Assembly (NCBI RefSeq): GCF_003590715.1
Contig: NZ_QQVY01000013.1
Coordinates: 1-60,874, forward strand
Direction of reading: 5' to 3'
Source: Paracoccus sp. JM45
Lineage (GTDB): Bacteria > Pseudomonadota > Alphaproteobacteria > Rhodobacterales > Rhodobacteraceae
DNA length: 60,874 nucleotides
The translations under genes were made by a program, and so were the position numbers. Within the stretch, counting starts at the first letter, position 1; every line of letters starts with the position of its first letter. A model generated the notes under the pieces. The model was not told the origin of the DNA. It searched no databases and saw only the letters and a list, made by a program, of their open reading frames with translations. Shown one piece after another: positions 1-9,289 of this stretch.

Positions 1-201
1 TTGAAAAATGGCAGAAGAATTACAACTGTCGCAGACCACATTCAGCATTGAGCAACCTCACCCCGATGGAATTTTTGCAGAGAAAGGCAATGGACAAGAT
101 GGCGGCCTAACGCCGAAGATTTAACCCCAAGGACTCCGCGCAAGGCTGGAGAAGACTTGGGGCTCAGGTCGGGCCGTCAACTTATTGACGTAGCAGAGCT
201 A
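1..201. other. Left-edge sequence, no confident gene
   Basis: No recognisable gene lies in this stretch. A 38-codon frame (ATG at 8, TAA at 122-124) is open on the plus strand. It matches no family I know and has no clear ribosome binding site, so it is probably chance. The stretch ends at the TA dinucleotide (200-201) flanking the IS5-family element. It may be intergenic DNA or the 3' remnant of something disrupted to the left of the window. Confidence 0.4.
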
Positions 202-1042
202 GGGCCTGTGGACAATCATACTTCCCATAGGTTTTGATTTCTGATTCAAATCTCCCAAACGGAGGTTGGGATGAACGAGCAGCGCTTTGTGGTGACGGAT
301 CGTGTGTGGCGGCGGCTTGAGCCGCATTTGCCGGGGAAAGCCAGCGACGCGGGGGCGACGGCAAATGATAACCGTCTGTTTCTGGAAGCGGTGTTCTGGC
401 GCGTTCGCACCGGGTCTCCATGGCGCGATCTGCCGCCCGCCTTTGGCAATTGGAACAGCCAGTTCCGCCGCTTCCGCAGATGGGCGAAAGCAGGGGTTTT
501 CGAGAGCCTTTTCATAACCATGAGTGGTGACCCCGACCTTGAATATGCCCTCATCGACGGCACCATCGTTCAGGTTCACCAGAAGGCAACCGGCGCAAAA
601 GGGGGACTCAGGCTCAGGCCATCGGACGCTCGCGTGGCGGTCTGACGACTAAAATCGTCGCGCTTGTGGATGCGCTCGGCAATCTGATCCGTTTCCTATT
701 ATTGCCCGGGCAGGCACATGACACAAAAGGCGTCGCGCCTCTGATCCGTAACGTTCCCTTCGGGGCTCTTCTGGCAGACAAAGCGTTTGACGCGAACTGG
801 CTTCTGGAAGAACTGGATGCACGTGGGGCACACGCCGTGATCCCACCGAAATCAAACCGAAAGCAACAGCGTAACTACGACGCAGACGCTTACAAGTGGC
901 GCCATATGGTTGAAAACTACTTCGCAAAGATCAAGGAATTCCGAGGCATAGCAACACGCTATGACAAGACCGATTGCAGCTACACCGCCAATTGGAACCT
1001 CGCCGCAGCCTTGATTGCTTCAAGATGAATGTCCACGGGCCC
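202..1042 (+). mobile_element. IS5-family (IS427-like) insertion sequence, complete
   Basis: An 841-bp element is bounded by imperfect terminal inverted repeats: the left end starts GGGCCTGTGGACAATCAT, and the right end read inward is GGGCCCGTGGACATTCAT, 16 of 18 identical. Both ends are flanked by TA (200-201 and 1043-1044), the target duplication expected for the IS427 group. Inside is a two-frame DDE transposase. Both ends and both reading frames are present, so the copy is potentially active. That it belongs to IS427 specifically is inferred from protein style, size and ends. Confidence 0.9.
271..1028 (+). CDS. IS5-family transposase, two frames joined by programmed -1 frameshift
   Basis: Frame A (271-645) has the N-terminal domain typical of IS427-type transposases (FWRVRTGSPWRDLP, first catalytic D in YALIDGT). 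Frame B (open to 1028) continues with GQAHDTKGV, LLADKAFD (second D) and the C-terminal YKWRHMVENYFAKIKEF with the catalytic E. The frames overlap at AAAAGGGGG (597-605), a classic A4G5 slippery run. A -1 shift there continues GTQAQAIGRSRGG and gives one protein of about 252 residues. This is the normal expression mode for the group, so the gene is read as functional, not as a pseudogene. The start at 271 follows a GGAGG-like site. Confidence 0.88.
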
Positions 1043-1096
1043 TAGTTGTATGCTTCAAATATCTGCGACTTCCAATCAGTGTGAAGCGTTTTGCGA

Positions 1097-2206
1097 TCAG
1101 GGAAGCTGGTGTTCGGCAAAGCTGATATCCTCGGCGGGAATATCCTGCATCAGTATTGAACGACGGTAGAGTGCTTCGTATCGGTCTAGCATCCTGTCTA
1201 TGCTGAACAGTTCAGCAGCACGTGCGTGCACGGATAACCGGTCGATCTGCATTGCCTGCAACAATGCTTGGTCAAGGTCTTGTCCGTCTGCGGCAGCATA
1301 AGCCCCGCAGGGACCAATGACCTCGTGCACAGCGCCCCTGCGGATGGCAGCAACCGGGGTACCGCAAGCCATTGCTTCGATAGCGGCCAGACCAAATGGT
1401 TCCTCCCATTGCGGCGTAAATAGCAACGCAGATGCGCGGGAAAATTCGTCGGCAAGCTCATCGCTTACGATATGGCCACCAAAACGGATGTTATTGCTCA
1501 AAGCAGGGCGTACGGCAGACTCAAAGTAATCTGTATCTTCGACCACTCCGAAAATGTTCAATGGTACGCTGGCCTTTTGGGCCGCGCGTATAGCCAAGTG
1601 CGTACCTTTGTTCGGCGTTATCCGCCCTGCCCAAACGGCATTCCCATTACCCTCGTTCCGATACGTCCATGCGTTCAGATCGATACCGTTAGGTACGATA
1701 TGGCAACTGTCAGGCGCACCTTCGGGCCAATAACCTGCCAGATGCGTGGATGAGCATCCGGTGATTTGGTGCCAAGGGGCGACGGCTTCGCGAACCGCGC
1801 GGCGCAAGACGTCGAATGGCGGGACATGCAACGATGTCACCATTGGTATTCGATCACGTCGCGCCATTCGGGGCGGATAGCGGTGTAAACCGTTGTTATG
1901 GACCACGTCAAAGTCCTGACTCGCAATCCATTCAAGGGCACCTTGATGAGATTGGTCCAGATAGTCGTTCAGCTTCGGGGTGCCGTGAAAGCGGTGCCAC
2001 GGCATGTCGGCATCGTAATGGCGCGGCATCATCGCATGCAGGGGAACTTGCGGCGTGCTATCCCCCGCAGCAATCAGAGTTACGTCATGGCCTCTGCGTT
2101 TCAATCCGTGAACCAGATGCCAGCTATGCGCCTCCATCCCGCCCATAAAGGGGGGCGCGATCGGGTGACGGGGATGCGATAGAACCGCGATCTTCAGCGG
2201 GCGCAT
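1097..2206 (-). CDS. GT4-family glycosyltransferase (GT-B fold)
   Basis: This 369-residue protein probably transfers a sugar from a nucleotide donor. The start at 2206 lies one base after the upstream gene's stop (TGATATG); an in-frame start about 50 codons earlier would overrun that gene. Visible motifs are an N-terminal GGMEAH loop near residues 22-27, VPNGID at 171-176, AGRITPNKG at 193-201 and the nucleotide-sugar motif EEPFGLAAIEAMACGTP at 268-284, all standard for GT4. No signal peptide or membrane span is evident, so it should be cytoplasmic. It is the last gene of a four-gene operon that also encodes an SPS-like fusion, a MurG-like GT and a GT2. Acceptor and donor cannot be read from sequence. 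Confidence 0.85.
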   Translation of the reverse strand: MRPLKIAVLSHPRHPIAPPFMGGMEAHSWHLVHGLKRRGHDVTLIAAGDSTPQVPLHAMMPRHYDADMPWHRFHGTPKLNDYLDQSHQGALEWIASQDFDVVHNNGLHRYPPRMARRDRIPMVTSLHVPPFDVLRRAVREAVAPWHQITGCSSTHLAGYWPEGAPDSCHIVPNGIDLNAWTYRNEGNGNAVWAGRITPNKGTHLAIRAAQKASVPLNIFGVVEDTDYFESAVRPALSNNIRFGGHIVSDELADEFSRASALLFTPQWEEPFGLAAIEAMACGTPVAAIRRGAVHEVIGPCGAYAAADGQDLDQALLQAMQIDRLSVHARAAELFSIDRMLDRYEALYRRSILMQDIPAEDISFAEHQLP

Positions 2207-2207
2207 A

Positions 2208-3176
2208 TCATTCCGCCGCTGGAAGCAAAAACGTTGACTGGTCACGTTCAACCTGCGCCGCGCGCTTGGCTGACAGTTCGGGGTCATTTTGCAGGGCGTC
2301 AATGACCCGACGCGTATTGGCGTAGGGCATATCCGACTGTTGCGCGCAAAGGTCAAAATCCGCCTGTACGGGCTGTCGGAGGACGGTCAGACCATCAGGA
2401 TCATTGCGGATCAACCCCATCAGCTGGAACGCATATAACCAGTGCTCCATGGTCCGGTGTCCCCATTTTTCGGCAAATAAATCAGCATTGCGCATCACGG
2501 ATTCCATATGGTGAACCGGAGGCATATAATGCGGGTGGTATTGGTGGAACACACGTCCCCCTTTAATCCACCAGATAGGAATATCGGCGTCCGACAGGTT
2601 GCGCCCGAAGTCCGTATCCTCACCGCCATAACCGGTGAAGCGTTCATCAAAGCGTGGGCAGGTTTCCCAATCGCTTCGATGCATGGCGAAGTTCAGCGAC
2701 CAGAAGCAGCGGTAATCCGGACAAGGGGCAATTCCGGCAGCAGGTGGACCCTGACGATCCGAATGGCGCACAGAGACGCGATTGAAATGGTCAAAATCCA
2801 GCCCGTTTTGTGTGGCACCGTCGGGAAGGTACTGCACTTCGCCCATGAACAGGCCGTGACGGCCTTGCATACGGTCAAGATAGGTTGCCACGAAATCCGG
2901 TGCCGGAATGCAATCAACGTCGACGAACATCAGCACGTCACCGGTGGCAGCATCTGCAACGGTATTTCTTGCCGCCGCTAGACACAGATCGGCGCGCGAC
3001 AGATTGATCTGACGGACAATGAAATCGGTTTCTGGCAAATCGGTATAGTCATCGGGCTGCATCACGCCGATGATCAGTTCGTCCACTGGATGGTTCTGTT
3101 GCTGGAAACCTTTGATGACGTTCTTCAGGTGGTTTTCACGTCCCGAAGCGATGGTAAGTGCAGAAATGCGCGTCAT
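2208..3176 (-). CDS. GT2-type glycosyltransferase with galactosyltransferase-like C-terminal motif
   Basis: This 322-residue GT-A fold protein has the metal-binding DVDC at residues 86-89 after VLMFV, the DxD position of GT2 enzymes. GYGGEDTDFG at 182-191 is characteristic of the galactosyltransferase C-terminal (Glyco_transf_7C) module. The ATG at 3176 overlaps the upstream stop in an ATGA, which fixes the start and indicates translational coupling; a longer in-frame extension would run into the neighbour. It is third in the four-gene glycosyltransferase operon. Transfer of Gal or GalNAc is a family-based guess, not demonstrated. Confidence 0.83.
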   Translation of the reverse strand: MTRISALTIASGRENHLKNVIKGFQQQNHPVDELIIGVMQPDDYTDLPETDFIVRQINLSRADLCLAAARNTVADAATGDVLMFVDVDCIPAPDFVATYLDRMQGRHGLFMGEVQYLPDGATQNGLDFDHFNRVSVRHSDRQGPPAAGIAPCPDYRCFWSLNFAMHRSDWETCPRFDERFTGYGGEDTDFGRNLSDADIPIWWIKGGRVFHQYHPHYMPPVHHMESVMRNADLFAEKWGHRTMEHWLYAFQLMGLIRNDPDGLTVLRQPVQADFDLCAQQSDMPYANTRRVIDALQNDPELSAKRAAQVERDQSTFLLPAAE

Positions 3177-4312
3177 GAAAATACCTTGTCTTTTGTGGTT
3201 ATCGGATCGGACCATAGCTTTGAGGAAAGATCCTCCAGCCATTGCGCCGTGCCAAGCGCAGGGTCGGTGTCTAGCAAAGCAGCCTGCGAATTCCTGTCGT
3301 GACGTTGGATCGCTTCGGCAATCGCCTGCTTCCATGCATGAGCGCTGGACGGCAAATGAGGCAGATGCAATGCTGCGCCCGCGATACCCAATGCTTGTGC
3401 CTTGAACAGCTGCTCATCGAAATAACGCCATTCGGGAACAGCGATCCAAGGAACACCAGCGGTCAAAACTTGGGCGCAGGTCGTATTGCCGGTCGAGGAT
3501 ACGACCAGATCAGCCGCTGCGATGTAAGTCGCCGGATCATCGACCCATCCCATGTTTTTCAGATTGCCGCCTTGCGTTGCATGCCATTCACCTTGCAGTT
3601 TGCCAATGGTCATCCACTGCCAGTCCGGAAACGCACGCGCCGCAACACCCAGAGGTGCGGACGAAAAACCGGTGCCCCCGCCCCCTGACACGACGATTGC
3701 CAATTTCCGGTCAGGCAGGCAGCCAAGCTTCTGGCGGGAAATATCGCGGTCTGGCAGGTTTGCCGATACGCCCAAGCCCGCAGCGAAATGGATCTTATCC
3801 AACCATCCACGCCATTCCGGTTGTGCCAGATGGCTTGAGAATGGCGCAAGCAAACCGACTGCCCCGTCATAGGCCGCTACATGTCCCGGATCACTGCGAT
3901 CACCATGTTGCATGACCTTTACATGCGGGACGGAACATATGCGGGACAGCTGCGCAACCTCGGCACTGACATCACAGATCATCAGGGCGGGATTGGCCGT
4001 GCTGAACCAGTCTGCGATTACCGCCATCGCTTGCCGGATGCCCGGCCAACCAAGCGGGGCGCAGTGAAGGGTATCCGGTGTCCGCACGTGATCCATGTCA
4101 CATTCCGCACCCTGCCGTTCAAAAAGCGATGGAATTTTGCGGATGTTCACGTGATCGGGCATGGCGGGGAAGATATCGTCACGCGCACAAAAAATGGTAA
4201 CAGGTCGCGTAACCGGCAGCGCATTTACAATGGCTGCACAGCGTTCCGCATGGCCCCGTCCCTGATGATGCACGAAATAACCGAAAGGCTGCATTCCAGC
4301 GATATCACGCAT
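3173..4312 (-). CDS. MurG-like (GT28 C-terminal type) glycosyltransferase
   Basis: This protein of about 379 residues has an N-terminal HHQGRGHAERC segment (15-25) reminiscent of the glycine-rich acceptor loop of MurG/UGT enzymes. A VVSGGGGTG loop (207-214) and ADLVVSSTGNTTCAQVLTAGVPWIAVPE (268-294) resemble the donor-binding C-terminal half of GT28. It is not MurG itself: no division or cell-wall genes are nearby. ATG at 4312 is preferred because GGGGA lies about 8 bases upstream. GTG at 4327 and ATG at 4294 are alternatives, and the first two overlap the preceding gene by a few bases. It is co-transcribed with the SPS-like fusion upstream and the GT2 downstream. Confidence 0.75.
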   Translation of the reverse strand: MRDIAGMQPFGYFVHHQGRGHAERCAAIVNALPVTRPVTIFCARDDIFPAMPDHVNIRKIPSLFERQGAECDMDHVRTPDTLHCAPLGWPGIRQAMAVIADWFSTANPALMICDVSAEVAQLSRICSVPHVKVMQHGDRSDPGHVAAYDGAVGLLAPFSSHLAQPEWRGWLDKIHFAAGLGVSANLPDRDISRQKLGCLPDRKLAIVVSGGGGTGFSSAPLGVAARAFPDWQWMTIGKLQGEWHATQGGNLKNMGWVDDPATYIAAADLVVSSTGNTTCAQVLTAGVPWIAVPEWRYFDEQLFKAQALGIAGAALHLPHLPSSAHAWKQAIAEAIQRHDRNSQAALLDTDPALGTAQWLEDLSSKLWSDPITTKDKVFS

Positions 4313-6356
4313 GGTGAAGGTCCCCACCGATGACGCTGCCTGTCAGACCCAGTCTTTGCAGTCCGTCCAGCACCCCCGCAGCATGTGCAAAAGAACTGCG
4401 ATAGATCGCGGGACCCGCGATATGCGCCAATTCGGAATACGCGTTCGATGGCAGAATCGACGCCCCGCCGACTGCAAGCATATCTGCGTCATTGCCACTG
4501 TCGCCTGCAGTGATGCAATCGTCCAACGTCAGGCCTATGCGCTTGGCTTCGAACGCCAAGGCTGCCGCTTTTCCGGCGTTTGCAGGAAGAATATCAATAA
4601 AGCGGCCGTGCGAAGCAATAACATGCGCGGAAAGTCCTGCTGTGTCTAACGCCGTACGCACAGATGACGCGTCATTTGCATCGCCCAGCAGGCTTAATTT
4701 CCAGCGGCGCTGTTCATAATGTTGTTGCCAGTGAAGCTTTAAACCCGCCAGACAGGCAGCAACATCTGACCTGATCCAATGCTGATCCAGATATGCAGCG
4801 TAATCCGGGCACAGATAGAGGTTCCCGCAGGCGCCATGCCGCCAAATCTCGCTTCCGACCGAGGTGATGAACACCTCAGGCTGCGGCAAAGACCAAAGAT
4901 TCAAGACACGCCGCGCCTCGGTCACCGAACGACCTGTCGCGATGGCAAACATCAGATTGGTCGGCTTCTGCTGTCCATGCCAGTATCCGAACCGACGCGC
5001 GGCATCGTTACATCCTGTCAACGTACCGTCGATATCGCTGGCAAACAGCCGATCGACACCCTTAGGTGCCGTCGTTCGTGGCGTTTGCAAACGTTCGTAA
5101 ACCAGCAGTGCCGCATCCGCCCACGTGTTCCAGCTGAACGAGGCTTTGGCGCGATGCTGCGCTTTCTTTGCCAGCCACGTTTTTCGCGGATGGTTCAGCA
5201 TAGCAAGACAACCCTGTGCGATATCTTCCGGATCGCTTGGGTCGACCAGCTTACCCGCATCAAGCTCGGCCAGAATGTCGATCGGGCCACCGTTGCGCGT
5301 TGCGACAACCGGCACACCGGCCTGCGCTGCCTCTACAATGGTCAGACCGAACGGTTCATGCAACGCCGGATTCACAAAGGCCCCGCCTTCTGCTGCCAAG
5401 GCATAAAGCGACCGCAATTGCGCCCCGTCATGTCGTGCAGGCAAAGCAACTTTGCCCCAAAGATTGTGGCGGTCAATACAATCGAACAATCTCCGGATAA
5501 CCAAGGATTGCTCTGCGGGGCCGGTTTCGGTTCCGTGGCGCAATCCGGCAAGAATGACCAGATTGCACTGCTGTTGCAGGTCCTTTGACCCCGCATAAGC
5601 CTCGACCAGCGCGATCAGGTTTTTCTTACGGACCGGGCGGGCGACAGCCAGCAAAACCGGCTTTCCGGGATCGCGCAAGAAGGGTGCAATCAATTTTTTC
5701 GCGGCCACTGTCCCGTTATCATTTGCCAAGGTCACGCCCGGATTTATCCGGTAGCTGCGTCCTTCACTGTCAGGACAATACGGGCGTAGCTGTGACTCAG
5801 CCTCATCGCGCGATGACACAATAATCGCGCCCGCCTTTGTCACGGCCTGACGTTCCGTGGCGATGCGCGATTGCAGGTCAGGGCGCGTGGCAGCGTCCGC
5901 TCCTTTTTGCAACGCCAGCGAATGGGGGGTATATACCCATGGAATACCAAACATTTTCTCGGCAGCATGGGCTAGTCGGGCAGCATCTGCAAAATGCGCG
6001 TGAATGACATCGGGCTGGTGGTCCATATCTGCAAGCAGCTGACAAAATGCGGCTTCCAGTGCGGGAATTTCCGCTTCTAGTGCTTCTTTGCTAAGATAGC
6101 CGGTGTTCTTTGTGAACAGACGGTGGATCGTGCACGACGGGGCGACCTGTTCAACTGCCTGATTGTGGACCGGATCCAGGCCGTCTTGTAAAAAGCCGCG
6201 TGTGACGATCTGGACAGATTGCACGGCGGGTTGGCAAGCCTGTGCCATGGCCGCCCCCAGCACATAGGCAATGTGGCCGCCGGTATCTTCGGTAATGCCA
6301 TATTCGACCGGCGGCGCCTTCAAGCAACCACCCAAAGCGATGTGAAGAATCCGCAT
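4305..6356 (-). CDS. Sucrose-phosphate-synthase-like glycosyltransferase fused to HAD-IIB phosphatase
   Basis: A 683-residue bifunctional protein. Residues 1 to about 430 form a GT4 domain of the sucrose-phosphate-synthase type (EDTGGHIAYVLG near 23-34, ARPVRKKN at 239-246, HEPFGLTIVEAAQAGVPVV at 333-351, RNGGPIDI at 354-361). Residues 435-683 are a HAD-IIB phosphatase (DIDGT nucleophile motif at 441-445, IATGR at 472-476, GDSGNDADML at 618-627), homologous to sucrose-6-phosphate phosphatase. The fusion predicts that one chain makes a phosphorylated glycoside and dephosphorylates it. Sucrose is the family precedent, but the real product is unknown, because three further glycosyltransferases follow in the operon. 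It is the first gene, reading away from a 190-bp gap shared with the divergent sulfotransferase. Confidence 0.85.
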   Translation of the reverse strand: MRILHIALGGCLKAPPVEYGITEDTGGHIAYVLGAAMAQACQPAVQSVQIVTRGFLQDGLDPVHNQAVEQVAPSCTIHRLFTKNTGYLSKEALEAEIPALEAAFCQLLADMDHQPDVIHAHFADAARLAHAAEKMFGIPWVYTPHSLALQKGADAATRPDLQSRIATERQAVTKAGAIIVSSRDEAESQLRPYCPDSEGRSYRINPGVTLANDNGTVAAKKLIAPFLRDPGKPVLLAVARPVRKKNLIALVEAYAGSKDLQQQCNLVILAGLRHGTETGPAEQSLVIRRLFDCIDRHNLWGKVALPARHDGAQLRSLYALAAEGGAFVNPALHEPFGLTIVEAAQAGVPVVATRNGGPIDILAELDAGKLVDPSDPEDIAQGCLAMLNHPRKTWLAKKAQHRAKASFSWNTWADAALLVYERLQTPRTTAPKGVDRLFASDIDGTLTGCNDAARRFGYWHGQQKPTNLMFAIATGRSVTEARRVLNLWSLPQPEVFITSVGSEIWRHGACGNLYLCPDYAAYLDQHWIRSDVAACLAGLKLHWQQHYEQRRWKLSLLGDANDASSVRTALDTAGLSAHVIASHGRFIDILPANAGKAAALAFEAKRIGLTLDDCITAGDSGNDADMLAVGGASILPSNAYSELAHIAGPAIYRSSFAHAAGVLDGLQRLGLTGSVIGGDLHHA

Positions 6357-6546
6357 CCGCTGCCCCTCCGCTAAATATCAATGTGTTCAGGGACGGGCCA
6401 GTTCTGCCCGATATGTCGCTTAACCCCACAGCGGGCATCGGGTTCACGGTCAAGCAGTCTGATAAAAGTTAACCGTGAATTCCGGCCAAAGGACGGGACT
6501 ATTTGCGATCTGCTGCGTTTAGGGCCGGAATCTGATAGGTAACGCA

Positions 6547-7338
6547 ATGTCCCATCGCTATGTGTTTGTCGGCGGCCTGCACCGGTCCGGAACTTCGTTG
6601 CTGACCCGTTTGATCGGCAACCACCCGCAGGTGGCCAGCATTACGGACGCTCCGGTTCCTGAAAATGAAGGTTGTTATCTTCAGGGTGCCATTCCCCATA
6701 CTGCCCGCCATGGCAGACCGATGCATTTTGCGACTGATCCGTCGCAGCATCTGCGGGAAGGTTGCCGTTTCGACAATCTGGACACCCGCCTGCGGATCGA
6801 GGCGGATTGGTGCCCGTGGTTCCAGCCGGACCGCCCGTGGCGTGTCGAAAAATCGCCGGTAAACCTTACACGCATGCGCCTTTACCAGCAGCTGTTCCCC
6901 CTGTCGCAGTTCATCATCGTTGTCCGCCATCCACAAGCCGTGGCGGCTGCGGTGGCCAAATGGTTGCCCGATCCCCCTGCCCGCTTGATCGATCACTGGA
7001 TCAGGGCACATAAGCAGTTGCAAGAAGACCTGACCTATCTACATGCGGCAATGGTGGTCCGATACGAGGATCTTGTGACCGATCCCGACCGTGTCATGTC
7101 AGGAGTTTTTGCATTCCTGTCCCTGCCCCCGCAGGCAGTGGAAATGCAAATCCGCAACGGCAATGGTGATTACCCCGATACGGCGCCCATGCAGGAATTG
7201 CAGCGCAAGGCTGTTTTGGAATGGGAGTATGGCGATGGCATGGGGGTCCGGACAATTGCGCCTTATGTTACCCACCCGCTGCGTGCTGTGGCCGACAATG
7301 TCAGGCAGTGCCTGATACCAGCAAGCAACCCGATTTGA
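6547..7338 (+). CDS. Sulfotransferase (PAPS-dependent)
   Basis: This 263-residue protein opens with FVGGLHRSGTSLLTRLIG (residues 7-24), the 5'-phosphosulfate-binding loop of sulfotransferases. IIVVRHPQAVAAAVAKW near residue 122-138 is the 3'-phosphate-binding motif, and VVRYEDLV follows in the C-terminal half. It probably transfers sulfate from PAPS to a hydroxyl of a carbohydrate or lipid. It diverges from the glycosyltransferase operon across 190 bp, which suggests that the operon's product is the acceptor; this is inferred from position only. It converges with the ABC operon, with just 15 bp between the two stop codons. Confidence 0.85.
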   Translation: MSHRYVFVGGLHRSGTSLLTRLIGNHPQVASITDAPVPENEGCYLQGAIPHTARHGRPMHFATDPSQHLREGCRFDNLDTRLRIEADWCPWFQPDRPWRVEKSPVNLTRMRLYQQLFPLSQFIIVVRHPQAVAAAVAKWLPDPPARLIDHWIRAHKQLQEDLTYLHAAMVVRYEDLVTDPDRVMSGVFAFLSLPPQAVEMQIRNGNGDYPDTAPMQELQRKAVLEWEYGDGMGVRTIAPYVTHPLRAVADNVRQCLIPASNPI

Positions 7339-7353
7339 CCCCTTTACCGACCG

Positions 7354-8337
7354 TTAGCCGCGAAGATGACCATCCGGGTTAATGCATCGCAGCTTGCGGT
7401 CTTCTGAAATCGCCTCAAGCGGGGGGCGTGCGGCGCTGCATTCCGCAAGGACATTCGGACAGCGTGATGCAAAGGGGCATCCCGAGGGGGGCGACATCGG
7501 GCTTGGCAGATCACCCGTCAGCAGGATGCGGTCGCGTCGACCCCTTTGCCTGATATCGGGGCTGGGAATGGCGCTTAGCAACGCGCGGGTATAGGGATGG
7601 CGCGGGGTTGCGAAAACCTGCGATGCGGGACCTTCCTCAACAATAATGCCCAGATACATGACGCAGATGCGGTCGGCGATGTGGCGGACAACGCTCAGAT
7701 CATGAGAGATGAACAGATAGCTTAGCCCCAATTCGCGCTGCAGACGCAAAAGCAGGTTCAGGATCTGGCTCTGGATCGAGACATCAAGCGCCGACACAGG
7801 TTCGTCGCAGATGACCAGACGGGGTGACAGTGCCAAAGCACGCGCAATCACAACACGCTGTCTTTGTCCCCCCGAAAGCGCCGTTGGCCGCCTGTTGCGC
7901 TGATCGGGGTTCAGGCCGACAAGCGCCATCAGTTCGTCCACGCGCGGATCAATGCGGGCTTTGGACCATCCGTTGACAACCAGTGGTTCGGCAATGGAAC
8001 GGGCGATCGACATGCGTGGGTTCAACGCGGCGACAGGGTCTTGAAAAATGACCTGCATATCCTGCCACAACGCGCGTCGTTCGGATTTATCCATCCGGCC
8101 AAGGTCGCGGCCCTCGAACAGGATCTTGCCTTCGGTGATGGGTGCCATCCCCAGTGCAGCATTGCCGGTTGTGGATTTTCCGCAGCCTGATTCACCGACG
8201 ACAGCAACTGTCTGCCCCTGCTGGATGGTCAGGCTGATACCATCGACTGCGCGCGTCACGTGCTTGGGCTTTCCGAAACCGCCGGATTTGCCCGGCCAGT
8301 GCACTTTCAGGTCCTGAAATTCAAGCAAAGCGGTCAT
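7354..8337 (-). CDS. ABC transporter ATP-binding protein, dipeptide/oligopeptide type (DppF-like)
   Basis: A 327-residue ATPase that energises import by the peptide-type transporter of this operon. Walker A GESGCGKST is at 48-56, signature LSGGQRQRV at 154-162 and Walker B LVICDEP at 174-180. The C-terminal oligopeptide extension (RHPYTRALLSAIP and a Cys-containing tail) is characteristic of DppF/OppF. The start at 8337 overlaps the preceding ATPase gene by 17 bases, so the two are coupled and probably form a heterodimer. It is the last gene of the nine-gene operon starting with the GntR-type regulator at 16500. Confidence 0.92.
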   Translation of the reverse strand: MTALLEFQDLKVHWPGKSGGFGKPKHVTRAVDGISLTIQQGQTVAVVGESGCGKSTTGNAALGMAPITEGKILFEGRDLGRMDKSERRALWQDMQVIFQDPVAALNPRMSIARSIAEPLVVNGWSKARIDPRVDELMALVGLNPDQRNRRPTALSGGQRQRVVIARALALSPRLVICDEPVSALDVSIQSQILNLLLRLQRELGLSYLFISHDLSVVRHIADRICVMYLGIIVEEGPASQVFATPRHPYTRALLSAIPSPDIRQRGRRDRILLTGDLPSPMSPPSGCPFASRCPNVLAECSAARPPLEAISEDRKLRCINPDGHLRG

Positions 8338-9289
8338 ACGACTCTCCTGTCAGGGGGTGGAAACAGGCGGTGCGATGGTGGCCCGTTCCAAGCACGGGGC
8401 GGTTATTGCATTGTGCAGTTACGCGGTCACACCGCGTTTTGAAACGACAGCCCGTCGGCCAGTCCGAGGGGCTGGGCACATTGCCGGGAATGGCGAACAG
8501 TTCCTGCTTGGGCGGGTGGTCCAGCCGCGGGATCGTGCGCAGCAACATATCGGTATAGGGATGACGGGGCCTTAGAAAGATATCCTCAACCTCGCCCTGT
8601 TCGACGACGCGCCCGCCATACATCACGCAGACACGGTCCGCCATTTCGGCGACAATGCCCATATCATGGGTAATCATCAACACCGCCGTTCCATCCTGCG
8701 TGGCAAGATCGCGGATCAGATCCAGAATTTGCGCCTGAATGGTCACATCCAAAGCCGTCGTCGGTTCATCCGCAATCAACAGACGGGGCTTCGAAATCAG
8801 TGCGGCGGCGATCATCACCCGCTGGCACATACCGCCCGACAATTCGGCTGGCAGTTGATGCGCGCGGCGTTCGGGGTCGGGAATGCCGACACGGCGCAAC
8901 ATATCGACCGCCATTTTCGCCGCTTGTGCGGGCGTAGCCGTGCCATGGACGATCAGGCTTTCGGCCACCTGCGCACCGATCGGCATCAAAGGGTCCAGCG
9001 AAGATACCGGTTCCTGAAAAATCATCGCCAGTTCCTTTCCACGGATATCGGTCATATCGCGACCAGAGGCACCGTGGAAGGCCGTGCCATCGAAACTGAT
9101 GCTGCCCCCCGTCACCTTCAGGGAATCCGCCAGAAGGCCGATAACAGACAGGGCGGTCAATGATTTGCCCGATCCGCTTTCGCCCACCAGCGCGACAACC
9201 TCGCCCGCGCGGACGTCCAGCGTGACACCATCGACCAGTTGCAGATCACCGGCCGAGACTGCCAGATCCTCGACTTGCAGCAGGCTCAT
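8321..9289 (-). CDS. ABC transporter ATP-binding protein, dipeptide/oligopeptide type (DppD-like)
   Basis: A 322-residue partner of the DppF-like ATPase. Walker A GESGSGKS is at 36-43, signature LSGGMCQR at 150-157, Walker B LLIADEP at 170-176, and the oligopeptide C-terminal module follows ([13 protein letters not shown], then a Cys-rich tail). ATG at 9289 forms an ATGA overlap with the gamma-glutamyltransferase stop, which selects this start over one eight codons upstream. The two ATPases sit at the 3' end of the operon, separated from the permease genes by three enzyme genes. This suggests that enzymes and transporter act on the same compound. Confidence 0.92.
   Translation of the reverse strand: MSLLQVEDLAVSAGDLQLVDGVTLDVRAGEVVALVGESGSGKSLTALSVIGLLADSLKVTGGSISFDGTAFHGASGRDMTDIRGKELAMIFQEPVSSLDPLMPIGAQVAESLIVHGTATPAQAAKMAVDMLRRVGIPDPERRAHQLPAELSGGMCQRVMIAAALISKPRLLIADEPTTALDVTIQAQILDLIRDLATQDGTAVLMITHDMGIVAEMADRVCVMYGGRVVEQGEVEDIFLRPRHPYTDMLLRTIPRLDHPPKQELFAIPGNVPSPSDWPTGCRFKTRCDRVTAQCNNRPVLGTGHHRTACFHPLTGESYDRFA

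Noticed and set aside
271..1028. Calling the IS5-type transposase a frameshifted pseudogene
   Set aside because: The shift occurs at an A4G5 slippery run where this IS group normally uses programmed -1 frameshifting, and both halves are intact.
4305..6356. Naming the SPS-like fusion as a true sucrose-phosphate synthase
   Set aside because: Domain architecture fits, but three further glycosyltransferases and a sulfotransferase in context make the product uncertain, so only the family is claimed.
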